DNA of 52,721 nucleotides, taken from CAZCCC01 sp964535715. GTDB taxonomy: Bacteria; Patescibacteriota; Patescibacteriia; Buchananbacterales; UBA6539. Of this stretch, positions 39,777 through 48,511 are shown piece after piece; within the stretch, counting starts at the first letter, position 1, and the number at the start of each line of letters is the position of its first letter. The DNA lies in the NCBI GenBank assembly GCA_964535715.1, contig CAZHUO010000006.1:1-52721 (forward strand). The letters run 5' to 3'. Under the pieces are notes generated by a model. It worked only from the letters and a program-made list of their open reading frames with translations. It searched no databases and was not told where the DNA came from. Both the position numbers and the translations under genes were made by a program.

Positions 39777-41099
39777 ATGAAAATTGTACTAATATTACCC
39801 AGGGGAGGGATTTACAGGAGAAAAGGTGGTGCTTTTCCGATATTTATCAGGTATTCCCCGTTAACTTTGCCGACTTTAGCAGCTTTAATTCCCAAAGAAT
39901 TAAAGGCGGAGATAGAGACTTATGATGAAGGGGTTGATATTATAGAGAAAGAAAAGATTAAAGCTGATTTAATTGGAATAACATCAATTACTGGCGCTTC
40001 ACCTCGAGCCTACGCTTATGCTGATTATTTTCGGTCAAAGGGAATACCTGTGGTTATGGGAGGAGTTCACGCAACACTGATGCCCGAGGAAGCAAGCCAG
40101 CACGCCGATGCTTTGGTTTTGGGTATTGCCGTTGAAACTTGGCCTCAACTCCTTAGAGACTTTAAAAAAGGGGAAATGAAAAAAACATATAAAGCCCCTG
40201 ACAAAATTGATTTTTCTAATTGGCCAATGCCACTAAGAGATATAAATATTAGCAAGTCTTTCATATCAATAAATAGTATTCAAGCGACATATGGCTGTAC
40301 AAATAATTGTGAGTTTTGTGTTACGCCATTTGTTTGTCCGGGTTATAATCATCGTCCAGTATCAGACGTTATTGCTGAAATAAAAAAAATTAAGAGCAAG
40401 TATATTGAATTTGTTGACCCTAGTCCGATTGAAGATTATTATGCGAAGGATTTATACCGAGCAATGATCCCACTTAAAAAGAAATGGGTCGGGTGTGCTA
40501 CAACAAGAATTGGACAAGATGATGAGTTATTAGAATTGGCTGCTAAAGCCGGCTGTAAAGGCCTTTTAATCGGATTTGAGTCTGTATCTCAAGGAACACT
40601 CAATCAAATTAAAAAGGGTTTTAATTCTTCTGATCAATATTTTAATTTGACAAAAAAACTTCACCAGAAAAAAATTGCCATTATGGGTTGTTTTGTCTTT
40701 GGCTTAGATTCAGACGACAAGGATGTTTTTAATCGGGTAGTTGATTTTGTTAATAAGGCAAATATTGATTTGCCACGTTTTACCGTTGCCACACCATTTC
40801 CCGGAACAACATATTTTAAAAAAATGGAATCGGAAAATAGAATTACTACTAAATTTTGGTCAATGTACGATGCTCAGCATGTAGTGATTAAGCCTAAGAA
40901 CATGACGGCAGAAGAATTACAAAAAGGACACCATTGGGCATGGAAGCAGGCTTATAAAATTAGATCAGTTATAAAAAGATTATTTTTTTCTCGGTCATTT
41001 ACTAGTTTTGGGGTTTTTGCCAATTTTGGCTATCGTCATTATGCACTTAATCTGCCTAAATATACTTTTGAGTTGATGAAAAAAGACGTAGAGGTCTAA
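39777..41099 (+). CDS. B12-binding-domain radical SAM protein 1
   Basis: 440 aa from ATG 39777. An upstream in-frame ATG at 39729 would place the -10 inside the gene, so I reject it. N-terminal Rossmann-like cobalamin-binding-type domain (about 1-140; VVMGGVHATLMPEEA), without the DxHxxG base-off motif. Radical SAM core with the cluster cysteines C174, C178 and C181 (CTNNCEFC), LLIGFES and TPFPGT. The C-terminal region (NMTAEELQKGHHWAWKQAYK) is shared with the next two radical SAM proteins. Such enzymes use S-adenosylmethionine, often for methylation or rearrangement of unreactive carbons. The substrate is unknown. It opens the biosynthetic-type cluster. Confidence 0.88.
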   Translation: MKIVLILPRGGIYRRKGGAFPIFIRYSPLTLPTLAALIPKELKAEIETYDEGVDIIEKEKIKADLIGITSITGASPRAYAYADYFRSKGIPVVMGGVHATLMPEEASQHADALVLGIAVETWPQLLRDFKKGEMKKTYKAPDKIDFSNWPMPLRDINISKSFISINSIQATYGCTNNCEFCVTPFVCPGYNHRPVSDVIAEIKKIKSKYIEFVDPSPIEDYYAKDLYRAMIPLKKKWVGCATTRIGQDDELLELAAKAGCKGLLIGFESVSQGTLNQIKKGFNSSDQYFNLTKKLHQKKIAIMGCFVFGLDSDDKDVFNRVVDFVNKANIDLPRFTVATPFPGTTYFKKMESENRITTKFWSMYDAQHVVIKPKNMTAEELQKGHHWAWKQAYKIRSVIKRLFFSRSFTSFGVFANFGYRHYALNLPKYTFELMKKDVEV

Positions 41100-41141
41100 T
41101 ATAATCAGTTTATATATTTTTTTATTAAGGCTATAAAAATT

Positions 41142-41546
41142 ATGGAAAAATTACAAAAATTTATTTTGTATGCCGTTGGCATATATCATATTGGTTTAGG
41201 ATCCATGGGTTTCCTTTCAACTAAACTTGCAGCAAAAATCACTTTATTTATATTTGGTATGAATCTTCAGGTTAATCCCCAAATGAGTTACATTGCAAAA
41301 TTGCTAGGAGTCTATGTTATAATTTTTGGTATTATTATGATAGTTGCTGCTACCAATCCAGAAAAATATAAAGTAATAATCAATATCGCTGTCGTTCTGT
41401 ATGTCGCTAGATTTTTTGAAAGGATTATATTTCTGCCAGCAGTCCAAGAATCTTTTAATATCTCAACTTTTAGAATTTGGTTTGAGGCTGGTCTGCTAGC
41501 ATTTTTTGCCTTAATTTTGTTTTTGGTCAAACCAAAAAAAGCATAG
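41142..41546 (+). CDS. small four-helix membrane protein (DoxX/DUF4345-like topology)
   Basis: A 134-aa protein with four hydrophobic segments, about 5-25, 45-70, 78-96 and 108-130. The pattern, with a conserved-looking FERIIFLP between helices 3 and 4, is like DoxX- or DUF4345-type proteins, but I cannot assign the family. It lies 42 bases after radical SAM gene 1 on the same strand and may be part of the cluster, perhaps as a membrane partner. Confidence 0.6.
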   Translation: MEKLQKFILYAVGIYHIGLGSMGFLSTKLAAKITLFIFGMNLQVNPQMSYIAKLLGVYVIIFGIIMIVAATNPEKYKVIINIAVVLYVARFFERIIFLPAVQESFNISTFRIWFEAGLLAFFALILFLVKPKKA

Positions 41547-41575
41547 ATTACCCGCTTTTTTCTCAAAGATAAATA

Positions 41576-41773
41576 ATGATAAAAATATTCTTAGTAATTT
41601 TAAGATTTTGTCTGTTATTTATGATTTTTTTATCATTTAGCAATGGCATTGCCAATATTTTTACCATTAGAGACGACACGTGATTTTTTTGGTTTTTTTG
41701 CAAAGATTCTTTCATTTTTATATTGTTAATTACTACCTTAGTATTATATATATTCTTAAAAAATAAATACTAA
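41576..41773 (+). pseudogene. small membrane-protein-like frame interrupted by TGA
   Basis: ATG 41576 opens 35 codons with one hydrophobic segment ending IRDDT, then TGA at 41681-41683. The same frame then continues 29 codons (FFWFFCKDS, then a second hydrophobic stretch) to TAA 41771-41773, one base before the next start. Its fit between the two genes suggests a decayed 65-codon two-helix protein. The T-rich sequence would give hydrophobic residues by chance, so the call is tentative. Confidence 0.35.
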
Positions 41774-41774
41774 A

Positions 41775-43088
41775 ATGTCACGCTTAAAGATACTTTTAAT
41801 TTCGCCTTTTGACTCAACTTATAGATATAAAAAAGGTAATTTTGGAAAATCGGTCAGATATGCCTCAATTACCCTGACAACCCTGGCGGCTTTAGTGCCG
41901 GAATACTTGAAAGCTGAAATTAAGATAATTGATGAAGGAGTAGAATATTTTAATGGAAGATTTGATGCAGACTTGGTTGGAATAAGCGCTGTCACTGCTA
42001 GTGCTGATCGCGCTTATTATCTAGCTGGATTAGCGAAAAAATCAGGTATTACCACAGTTTTAGGTGGATCTCATCCAACTTTAATGCCCCAGGAAGCAGT
42101 AAATCATGCTGACGCCATCGTAGTCGGTTTTGCCGAAGAGAGCTGGCCTAAGCTTTTGGCTGATTGGCAAAAAGGCAGATTAAAAAAAATTTATCATCAG
42201 AGAAAAAATTTAATTTTAGAAAATTTACCTTTTCCGAGACGCGATCTCTTAAAAAGAAATGCCTATCTAATTAAAAATACAATTATCACCAGCCGGGGAT
42301 GCCCCTGCGGCTGTACTTTTTGTGCTATACCGGAGATGTGGGGTAAAGGGTTTTATCATCGGCCACTAAATGATGTTATTGAAGAAATAAAAAGGATGCC
42401 CAGCAAAAAAATTTTGTTTCTTGATCCAAATTTAAACGGTGACAAATTATATTTTGAAAAATTACTTGATTTACTAATTCCTTTAAAGATTCAATGGGCT
42501 GGTTTAGCCACTATAAATGTTGCCGAAGATGATAATTTATTAAAAAAAGTTAAAGATAGCGGTTGCATTGGTTTGCTGATTGGGTTTGAGTCAGTCGAAC
42601 AGCTATCATTAAATCAATATGGTAAAAGATTTAATAATGTTTCGGATTATAAAGAATATGTTGGAAAATTACACCAAAACAAGATACGAGTTATGGGTTG
42701 TTTTGTTTTTGGTTTTGATAATGAGGATAAGTCAATTTTTCAAAAAACTATAGATTTTGTCAAAGAGATCGATTTAGATCTGGTGAGATACTCAATATTA
42801 ACCCCCTTTCCTGGAACGGCAATATTTAATCAATTTGAAAAAGAGAACAGAATTTTGACAAAAAATTGGTCAAGATATAATCAAGAAGAAGTTGTCTTTG
42901 AGCCTAAAAATATGACTACTGGTGAACTCCAAGCCGGTTTATATTTTGCCTGGAAAAATAGTTATGATTATTCATCTATTATAAAAAAATCCATGGGTGC
43001 TAAAAGGAATAAACTTTTAACTTTAATTGCTAATTTTGGTTTGCGTAAATATGCTTACCGGCTAGAAAAGTGTAATCTAAATCGATGA
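41775..43088 (+). CDS. B12-binding-domain radical SAM protein 2
   Basis: 437 aa, paralogous to radical SAM protein 1 throughout. The cobalamin-binding-type domain (about 1-140) has VLGGSHPTLMPQEA and lacks DxHxxG. The 4Fe-4S cysteines are C176, C180 and C183 (CPCGCTFC), followed by LLIGFES, CFVFGFDNED and LTPFPGT. Its tail NMTTGELQAGLYFAWKNSY matches the first protein. It ends in TGA overlapping the next ATG by four bases, so radical SAM proteins 2 and 3 are translationally coupled. Two paralogues in a row suggest successive steps on one substrate or a heteromeric enzyme. Confidence 0.88.
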   Translation: MSRLKILLISPFDSTYRYKKGNFGKSVRYASITLTTLAALVPEYLKAEIKIIDEGVEYFNGRFDADLVGISAVTASADRAYYLAGLAKKSGITTVLGGSHPTLMPQEAVNHADAIVVGFAEESWPKLLADWQKGRLKKIYHQRKNLILENLPFPRRDLLKRNAYLIKNTIITSRGCPCGCTFCAIPEMWGKGFYHRPLNDVIEEIKRMPSKKILFLDPNLNGDKLYFEKLLDLLIPLKIQWAGLATINVAEDDNLLKKVKDSGCIGLLIGFESVEQLSLNQYGKRFNNVSDYKEYVGKLHQNKIRVMGCFVFGFDNEDKSIFQKTIDFVKEIDLDLVRYSILTPFPGTAIFNQFEKENRILTKNWSRYNQEEVVFEPKNMTTGELQAGLYFAWKNSYDYSSIIKKSMGAKRNKLLTLIANFGLRKYAYRLEKCNLNR

Positions 43089-44416
43089 AAATAACTTTTA
43101 TTTTGCCTTCCGTTGGCAGAAAAATTAAACAAAAAAAATATCTCAGAACTTGGCAAATGGAGCCATTAGCGATTGCTCAATTAGCCAGCTTAACTCCTAA
43201 AGGTATTGAAGTGGAGTTTTTTGATGATCGGATTGAAGAAATCAATTACCAAACCAAGACTGATTTAATCGCTATTAATGTCGAAACTTATACAGCTAAG
43301 AGAGCTTATGAAATAGCAGAAAAATTTAAATTTCAAGGTAAAAAGATAATAATGGGAGGTTTTCATGCCACCCTTTGTCCAGATGAAATTTTACAGCATG
43401 CACATTCAGTTTTGATTGGAGAAGCCGAGGATTTATGGCCTGATGTCTTGGCAGATTTTAAGAATGGTAATTTTAAAAAAGTGTATAAATCAGATCATCG
43501 GCCAAATTTAGCAAGTTTAAAACCGGATCGTAGTATTTATCAAGACAAAGATTATATGAAATTAGGTTTGGTTGAAACTGGCCGAGGTTGCTACTTCCAT
43601 TGTAATTTTTGTTCGATTACTAGTTTTTTTGGTCATACCTATCAATATCGTCCCATTGAAGATGTAGTTAGTGAAATTAAAGAATTAAATTATAAATATT
43701 ATTTTTTTGTTGATGATAACATCTGTGCTGACGTTGAGCATGCTAAAAAATTATTTAAAGCTCTAATTCCTTTGAAAATAAAATGGATTAGTCAAGTTAG
43801 TATAGCTGTTTCCAAAAATGATGAATTACTGTCGCTAATTAAAGAAAGCGGTTGTCTAGGAGTATTGATTGGTTTTGAATCATTAGACAAAAAAGTATTG
43901 CAAGAAATGAATAAGTCAGTTAATAGTCAAATTAATGATTATGACCAATCAATTAAAAAAATATATTCTTATGGCTTAAGAATCTATGCGACTTTTGTTT
44001 TTGGTTATGACAATCAAAATAAAGATATGTTCCCCTTGACTTATAATTTTATCAAAAAGAACAAGTTCACAATAGTAGCCTTTAACCATTTGGTTCCTTT
44101 TCCGGGTACGCCCCTATATCAGAAGCTAGAGAAGGCAGGGCGCCTTCTTTATAAAAAATGGTGGCTGGAACCATCTTTTCGTTTTGGTGATGTGGCTTTT
44201 AAACCAGCTCAAATGACGGCTGTAGAATTGTCAAACCTTTGCCATTATTATCGCCGCAAACTTTATTCATGGCCGTCACTGTTAACCAGATTACTTAATT
44301 TTAAATTGAACTTTTCATCCTTTGATCGTTTCTTTATATTTTGGATGGTAAATATTTTATCTAAAATTGATGCCCGTAAAAGAAAAGGTTTACCTTTGGG
44401 TAAAAATATAAAATAG
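43085..44416 (+). CDS. B12-binding-domain radical SAM protein 3
   Basis: 443 aa, more distant from the other two. The N-terminal domain shows IIMGGFHATLCPDE and the cluster cysteines are C169, C173 and C176 (CYFHCNFC). LLIGFES-like VLIGFESLDKK and HLVPFPGTPLYQKLE complete the core. The C terminus has basic and aromatic stretches (WWLEPSFRFGDVAFKPAQMTAVEL) and ends KRKGLPLGKNIK. The build matches hopanoid- or lipid-modifying B12-radical SAM proteins, but that subfamily label is not proven. One base separates it from the GNAT gene. Confidence 0.88.
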   Translation: MKITFILPSVGRKIKQKKYLRTWQMEPLAIAQLASLTPKGIEVEFFDDRIEEINYQTKTDLIAINVETYTAKRAYEIAEKFKFQGKKIIMGGFHATLCPDEILQHAHSVLIGEAEDLWPDVLADFKNGNFKKVYKSDHRPNLASLKPDRSIYQDKDYMKLGLVETGRGCYFHCNFCSITSFFGHTYQYRPIEDVVSEIKELNYKYYFFVDDNICADVEHAKKLFKALIPLKIKWISQVSIAVSKNDELLSLIKESGCLGVLIGFESLDKKVLQEMNKSVNSQINDYDQSIKKIYSYGLRIYATFVFGYDNQNKDMFPLTYNFIKKNKFTIVAFNHLVPFPGTPLYQKLEKAGRLLYKKWWLEPSFRFGDVAFKPAQMTAVELSNLCHYYRRKLYSWPSLLTRLLNFKLNFSSFDRFFIFWMVNILSKIDARKRKGLPLGKNIK

Positions 44417-44417
44417 T

Positions 44418-45512
44418 ATGAATAATTTTAGTATTTCCTTAGCAATCGAAGATGATGAACCGAGGCTTAGAAAGTTGCTTAAGACTAATCCTATTTTTGG
44501 CACTATTAGTATGTTTTATCAAAAAGAGCCAAATTTTTTTAAAGCGGCGTGGGTTGGAAATCAAGATTTAAAGACAATAGTCATGAAAAACGATCAGAAA
44601 GAAATCATTGCTTTTCAAACTACCGGTATTCGCGATGTTTATCTTGGGGGTGTAATTAGAAGAATTGGTTATTTAACTAATTTGAGAGTTGATAAAAATT
44701 TTCAAGGTAAGGGGATTTTAAAGGAAGGATTTGATTTTATAAAAAAATTAGATTTGCAGACAAAAGTGCCTTTCTATTATTCAACAGTTATTTCCGCCAA
44801 TAAAAAAGCCTTGAGGATATTAGCAAAACCAAGACGAGGCGGGTTAAATTTTATTGGCCAAGGAACTTATTTAACAAAAGCCTTAGTTATTTTTAATAGA
44901 AAAAAAGAGGTTAGTAATAAATATAAAATAATTCGCGGATCAAAAGATAAGTTAAATGAGATTGTTGATTTTTTAAATATAGAGGGAAAAAAGAAAAATT
45001 TTTTTCCACACTATACGTTTGCTGATTTTGGTAGCGATTTTTTAAAAGATTTTAAAGTTGAAGATTTTTATCTCGCTTTTGATAGCAATGAAATAGTCGG
45101 AGTTGTTGGTAAATGGGATCAAAATAATTTTAAACAAAATATAATTGCCGGATACAGCGGATTTTTTAGATTTCATAATTTATTTAATTTTTTTGGTTTG
45201 TTTTTGGGTTTGCCAAAATTGCCAGCTGTTGGTCAGAAGTTGAATTTTTTATACCTTAGTTTTATTGTTGTTAAAAATAATGACAATCAAATTTTTTCCG
45301 ATCTCTTGAAGTCGGTCTATAATGATTTAATCGATAGTAGCTATGTATATTTAGTTTTAGGACTTCACGAAAAAGACCCGCTGATTAGTTCGCTGAGAGA
45401 TTTTTTTTGCATAACCTACAAGAGCACATTATTTTTTAATTATTGGCAAGAACCAGAAATTTTAAAAAAATTTAATTTAGGTATACCTTATTTTGAGCTA
45501 GCCATTTTATGA
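44418..45512 (+). CDS. GNAT-fold N-acyltransferase-like protein (tandem)
   Basis: 364 aa. The first half has the GNAT acetyl-CoA motif A, TNLRVDKNFQGKGI at 87-100, preceded by typical strands. The second half (about 170-360) looks like a second, more degenerate GNAT-type domain (FYLAFDSNEIVGVVGKWD). It would transfer an acyl group from CoA or a carrier to an amine. It lies one base after radical SAM gene 3 and overlaps the next gene by four (ATGA). Placement with a GH3 adenylating enzyme suggests amide formation on the pathway product. Confidence 0.72.
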   Translation: MNNFSISLAIEDDEPRLRKLLKTNPIFGTISMFYQKEPNFFKAAWVGNQDLKTIVMKNDQKEIIAFQTTGIRDVYLGGVIRRIGYLTNLRVDKNFQGKGILKEGFDFIKKLDLQTKVPFYYSTVISANKKALRILAKPRRGGLNFIGQGTYLTKALVIFNRKKEVSNKYKIIRGSKDKLNEIVDFLNIEGKKKNFFPHYTFADFGSDFLKDFKVEDFYLAFDSNEIVGVVGKWDQNNFKQNIIAGYSGFFRFHNLFNFFGLFLGLPKLPAVGQKLNFLYLSFIVVKNNDNQIFSDLLKSVYNDLIDSSYVYLVLGLHEKDPLISSLRDFFCITYKSTLFFNYWQEPEILKKFNLGIPYFELAIL

Positions 45513-46270
45513 GAATATTGAAGACAAAAATTGTAAAGCCAAAAGATTTATCAGCTAATCAAAAAAATCAAATGTATGATGTTTTGATAAGAAATTTTGA
45601 AGGGCAGACACGAGAAATTTTTGAGCTTGATTTGCTTGAAAAAAACTGGGTTTTCATTTTAATAGAGCGGCATTCAGGAAGTATTTATGGATTTTCAACA
45701 TTAATGATGCTAAAAGATAGAGTTGATGGAAACACAGTTAGAGCTTTTTTTTCCGGTGATACAATTATTGACAAAAAATACTGGGGTAAGCATAAAATGT
45801 TTAATGAATGGATGTTTTTTTCTTTGTATATTTCCCAAAAATTTCAGAATAATTTATATTGGTTTTTGATAAGCAAAGGATATCGCACTTATCGTTTATT
45901 ACCTAGGTTTTTTAATGAATTTTATCCAGGGTATGATCAAAAAATATCCGTCAGTAAAAAAAATATTTTAGATGCCTTTGCATATAAAAAATTTCCAAGT
46001 GAATATAATAAAGAAACTGGAATCATTCATTTTAATTACGATAAACAAAGATTAAGAATGGGAGTTGGCGAAATTACCGAAGAAGCCATAAAAGATCCTA
46101 ACATTGCCTATTTTGCTAAAATTAATCCTAATCATATGAAAGGTGATGAACTTGCTTGTTTGGCTAAAATCGATATTGATAACATAAAACTTCTAAATAA
46201 AATTCCCAGAATTTTAGTTATTTTTTTTATTAAAATATATGGCTGGGTTAATTTTAGAAGTCTTGTATGA
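45509..46270 (+). CDS. GNAT-like acyltransferase-family protein
   Basis: 253 aa. The central part reads like a GNAT core: VFILIERHSGSIYGFSTLMML, then AFFSGDTIIDKKYWGKHKM, WFLISKGYRTYRLLPRFFNEFYPGYD. The glycine-rich CoA loop is not canonical, so enzymatic activity is uncertain. Both ends overlap neighbours by four bases (ATGA), a sign of tight stoichiometry with the first GNAT and the GH3 protein. The final hydrophobic stretch (ILVIFFIKIYGWV) could touch the membrane. Confidence 0.62.
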   Translation: MRILKTKIVKPKDLSANQKNQMYDVLIRNFEGQTREIFELDLLEKNWVFILIERHSGSIYGFSTLMMLKDRVDGNTVRAFFSGDTIIDKKYWGKHKMFNEWMFFSLYISQKFQNNLYWFLISKGYRTYRLLPRFFNEFYPGYDQKISVSKKNILDAFAYKKFPSEYNKETGIIHFNYDKQRLRMGVGEITEEAIKDPNIAYFAKINPNHMKGDELACLAKIDIDNIKLLNKIPRILVIFFIKIYGWVNFRSLV

Positions 46271-47910
46271 AAAAAATTTTTATTTTTATTGTAAATATAT
46301 TTTTACTTTTTTTATCATCAATAAAATATTTTAAATTTGCGCAGTCAATAAATAAAGTAAAAAAAGTACAGAAAAAAAAATTGTTTACAATATTAAAAAA
46401 TAATAGCAATACTAAGTATGGTCAAAAATTTAAATTTGGTTCTATTAAATCAATTAAAGAGTTCCAAGATAAAGTTCCTTTAACCAATTACGAAGACTAC
46501 AAAAATGATATTGATTTAATTATAAAAGGTAAAAAAAATATATTAACCAAAGATAAAGTCATATTACTTGAGCCTTCAAGCGGTTCAACTTCGGCCTCAA
46601 AATTAATCCCTTATACCAAGTCATTAAAGAAAGAATTTCAAAAAGGCATATTGCCTTGGTTTTTTAATTTATATTTTAAAAATCCAGCCTTGCTTTTAGG
46701 TAAAGCTTATTGGTCAATCAGTCCGGCCAGCAAATATAGTATTAAAGATACTAAAGTTTTAGTTGGTTTTGAAGATGATACTGGTTACTTCGGCTTACTA
46801 AATAAAATTTTACTCGATAAATTATTAATTGTTCCAAAAGAATTAAGTAGGATTCATGATATTGATGCTTTTCGTTATACAACAATACTTTTCTTACTGA
46901 AAGAAAAAAATCTTTCTTTTATCTCTGTCTGGCATCCAAGTTTTTTAACCCTATTATTAGACCATGCTTTGAAGTGGAGGAAAAATTTAATTGATGATAT
47001 AAGGCAAGGAACAATTTCTAATTTTCAGATTGATAAAGATATTAAAAAAAAGTTTATTGCTGACAAAAAAAGAGCAGCCGAGCTAGATTTGATTTTTTTA
47101 AATAACAAAAAAAATTTATTTGTGCGAATATGGCCGAATTTGAAAATTATTAGCTGTTGGGGGGATGCTAATGCGGAAAATTATATTACAGAAATAAATA
47201 AATATTTTTCTAATGTTAAAATTCAGAAGAAAGGCTTAATTTCAACTGAAGGTTTTATTTCTTTTCCCCTGGAAAATAAAAAAAATAGTATTTTATCCAT
47301 TAATTCTCATTTTTTTGAATTTATTGACCGAAATCAAAATGTCAAGCTGGCTCATGAATTAGAAAAAAATCAAGGATATTCAGTTGTAATTACAACCAGT
47401 GGCGGTTTTTATCGCTATCAACTCAATGATTTAGTTGAGGTAGTAAGCTTTAAAAAACAATGCCCTTTGATAAAATTTATTGGCAAAGAAGATATGGTTT
47501 CTGATTTATTTGGTGAAAAGATTAATGAAAAATATTTATTCAAAGTTTTAAATCAGGTATTTAATAAATATAAAATCAGTCCGACTTTCTATTTTATTGC
47601 TCCGGAAAAAGAAGTAAAATATTTTTATTGTCTTTTTCTGGAATTAAAAAATAATAATGACAAAAATTTATTGAGGCAGATTACTAAAGAAATAGAGCAG
47701 AAACTGATTGATAATTATAATTATAAATATTGTCGCGATTTAGGGCAGCTTGATTTTTTTAAGCTATTTATAATTTGTGAAGAAAAGGCAATTGATACTT
47801 ATTTTGATGTTTGCAGATCTTATGGTAAAAAATTAGGCAACATCAAGGCTCAATTATTGGATAAGAATATTGGTTGGTCAAAAAAATTCAAAGGATATTT
47901 TTTGAATTAA
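46267..47910 (+). CDS. GH3-family acyl-adenylating enzyme
   Basis: 547 aa, GH3 branch of the ANL-type adenylating superfamily. Motif 1 EPSSGSTSASKLIPYT (102-117), then NLKIISCWGDANAE, ISTEGFISF, GGFYRYQLNDLVEV and FIGKEDMVSDLFGEKINE are the family's nucleotide- and acyl-binding blocks. Plant GH3 enzymes join a carboxylic acid to an amino acid through an acyl-AMP; bacterial members are common but poorly understood. A hydrophobic N terminus (residues 3-25) could be a membrane anchor. It ends the five-gene block coupled from radical SAM protein 2; a hairpin terminator follows 106 bases later. Confidence 0.85.
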   Translation: MKKIFIFIVNIFLLFLSSIKYFKFAQSINKVKKVQKKKLFTILKNNSNTKYGQKFKFGSIKSIKEFQDKVPLTNYEDYKNDIDLIIKGKKNILTKDKVILLEPSSGSTSASKLIPYTKSLKKEFQKGILPWFFNLYFKNPALLLGKAYWSISPASKYSIKDTKVLVGFEDDTGYFGLLNKILLDKLLIVPKELSRIHDIDAFRYTTILFLLKEKNLSFISVWHPSFLTLLLDHALKWRKNLIDDIRQGTISNFQIDKDIKKKFIADKKRAAELDLIFLNNKKNLFVRIWPNLKIISCWGDANAENYITEINKYFSNVKIQKKGLISTEGFISFPLENKKNSILSINSHFFEFIDRNQNVKLAHELEKNQGYSVVITTSGGFYRYQLNDLVEVVSFKKQCPLIKFIGKEDMVSDLFGEKINEKYLFKVLNQVFNKYKISPTFYFIAPEKEVKYFYCLFLELKNNNDKNLLRQITKEIEQKLIDNYNYKYCRDLGQLDFFKLFIICEEKAIDTYFDVCRSYGKKLGNIKAQLLDKNIGWSKKFKGYFLN

Positions 47911-48015
47911 CTAAGGTGTTTTATGAAATTTTTTTAAAATTTATTTGGTGATATATTGGAGAGATAATTTTGTTTATTGGCTAGGGATTAATGATTCATA
48001 TATATGAAACGCAAT

Positions 48016-48032
48016 ATCCCAGTGGGATTTTT
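48016..48032 (+). terminator. hairpin terminator after the GH3 gene
   Basis: ATCCC-AGT-GGGAT followed by TTTTTG. It could end the biosynthetic-type operon. Confidence 0.55.
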
Positions 48033-48193
48033 GTTTAATTTATTAATTTAAAGAATATTATCCCTAGACTATCGGATGAATCATAAAGCGTAACCATATC
48101 ATTTGGATTAATTTTAATAATTTTTGGCTTGTGTTTATTTATTTGCGACGTAAGCCACGTCGATCTCGATCGACAGTGGCGTAGGGCGAGTGT

Positions 48194-48294
48194 CCAGCAC
48201 TTATTTTACTGATTACTGTTTAGATTAAATAATCTATTTTATACCGTAGAAAAAATTGATTATGAAAATGATTGATGAGTAAAATAGGTGCTGG
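48194..48294. repeat. ~101-bp hairpin element, copy C
   Basis: Arms CCAGCACTTATTTTAC (48194-48209) and GTAAAATAGGTGCTGG (48279-48294) pair at 15 of 16 positions, the exception being a G-T type change. AT-rich interior, like copies A and B near tRNA-Ile. Confidence 0.55.
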
Positions 48295-48386
48295 ATCGAG
48301 CCGAGGAGCCATCAAATGGTGAAATACCCGAAAGCGCTCCGTAGTCAAAGCTGCACTTATCCAGCTTTGGAGCGTCGGCGACTTGT

Positions 48387-48490
48387 CTCGATTAATCCTT
48401 CGCCTTTGGCAAAGTGAAAAATCGAGGATCCCGTCTTGTATATTTTAGTTAAGGTGCGGGACTTTGCGGTTTAATACCCTTTATTAAGTC
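48387..48490. repeat. ~100-bp structured dispersed repeat, copy 2
   Basis: Matches 38065-38165. CTCGATT/AATCGAG closes the first hairpin, and G-T pairs replace G-C pairs in the second stem (GTCTT with AAGGT). It ends beside the arsM stop codon. Confidence 0.7.
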
Positions 48491-48511
48491 AAGATTATTT
48501 AATAATAAAAT

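Larger units (their letters stand above)
47981..48386. ncRNA. candidate structured RNA or clustered hairpin elements
   Basis: CTAGGGATTAAT (47981) can pair with ATTATCCCTAG (48057) and ATGATTCAT (47991) with ATGAATCAT (48076), an A-B-A'-B' order that would make a pseudoknot. Further on, GCCAC-GTCGATC pairs with GATCGAC-A-GTGGC (48154-48180), and GCTCC...AAAGCTG with CAGCTTT-GGAGC (48335-48375). These GC-rich stems stand out in AT-rich DNA. The direction of transcription is not known. Confidence 0.35.
47911..48511 (+). other. 601-bp non-coding gap, structured
   Basis: No ORF or known RNA was recognised. The gap holds a short terminator hairpin, a possible pseudoknot, two strong GC-rich hairpins, a ~100-bp hairpin element and the second copy of the structured repeat at its end. 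These are listed separately. Confidence 0.6.

Noticed and set aside
5039..46270. UGA reassigned to Gly or Trp, suggested by two in-frame TGA codons
   Set aside because: TGA is a real stop in the vWA gene (20 bases before a terminator), the VIT gene, radical SAM 2, both GNAT genes and the DUF2127 gene. Long genes such as valS use TGG for Trp and contain no internal TGA.
48065..48345. Group I intron core (AGACTA and TAGTC as P7 strands)
   Set aside because: The P, Q, R and S elements cannot be placed in order, and there are no exons of a split gene on either side.
48300..48375. Fragment of 23S rRNA (GGAGCC ... GTGAAATACC resembles the L1-stalk region)
   Set aside because: Only two short blocks match; the following bases and helices do not fit, and the flanks are repeat-like.
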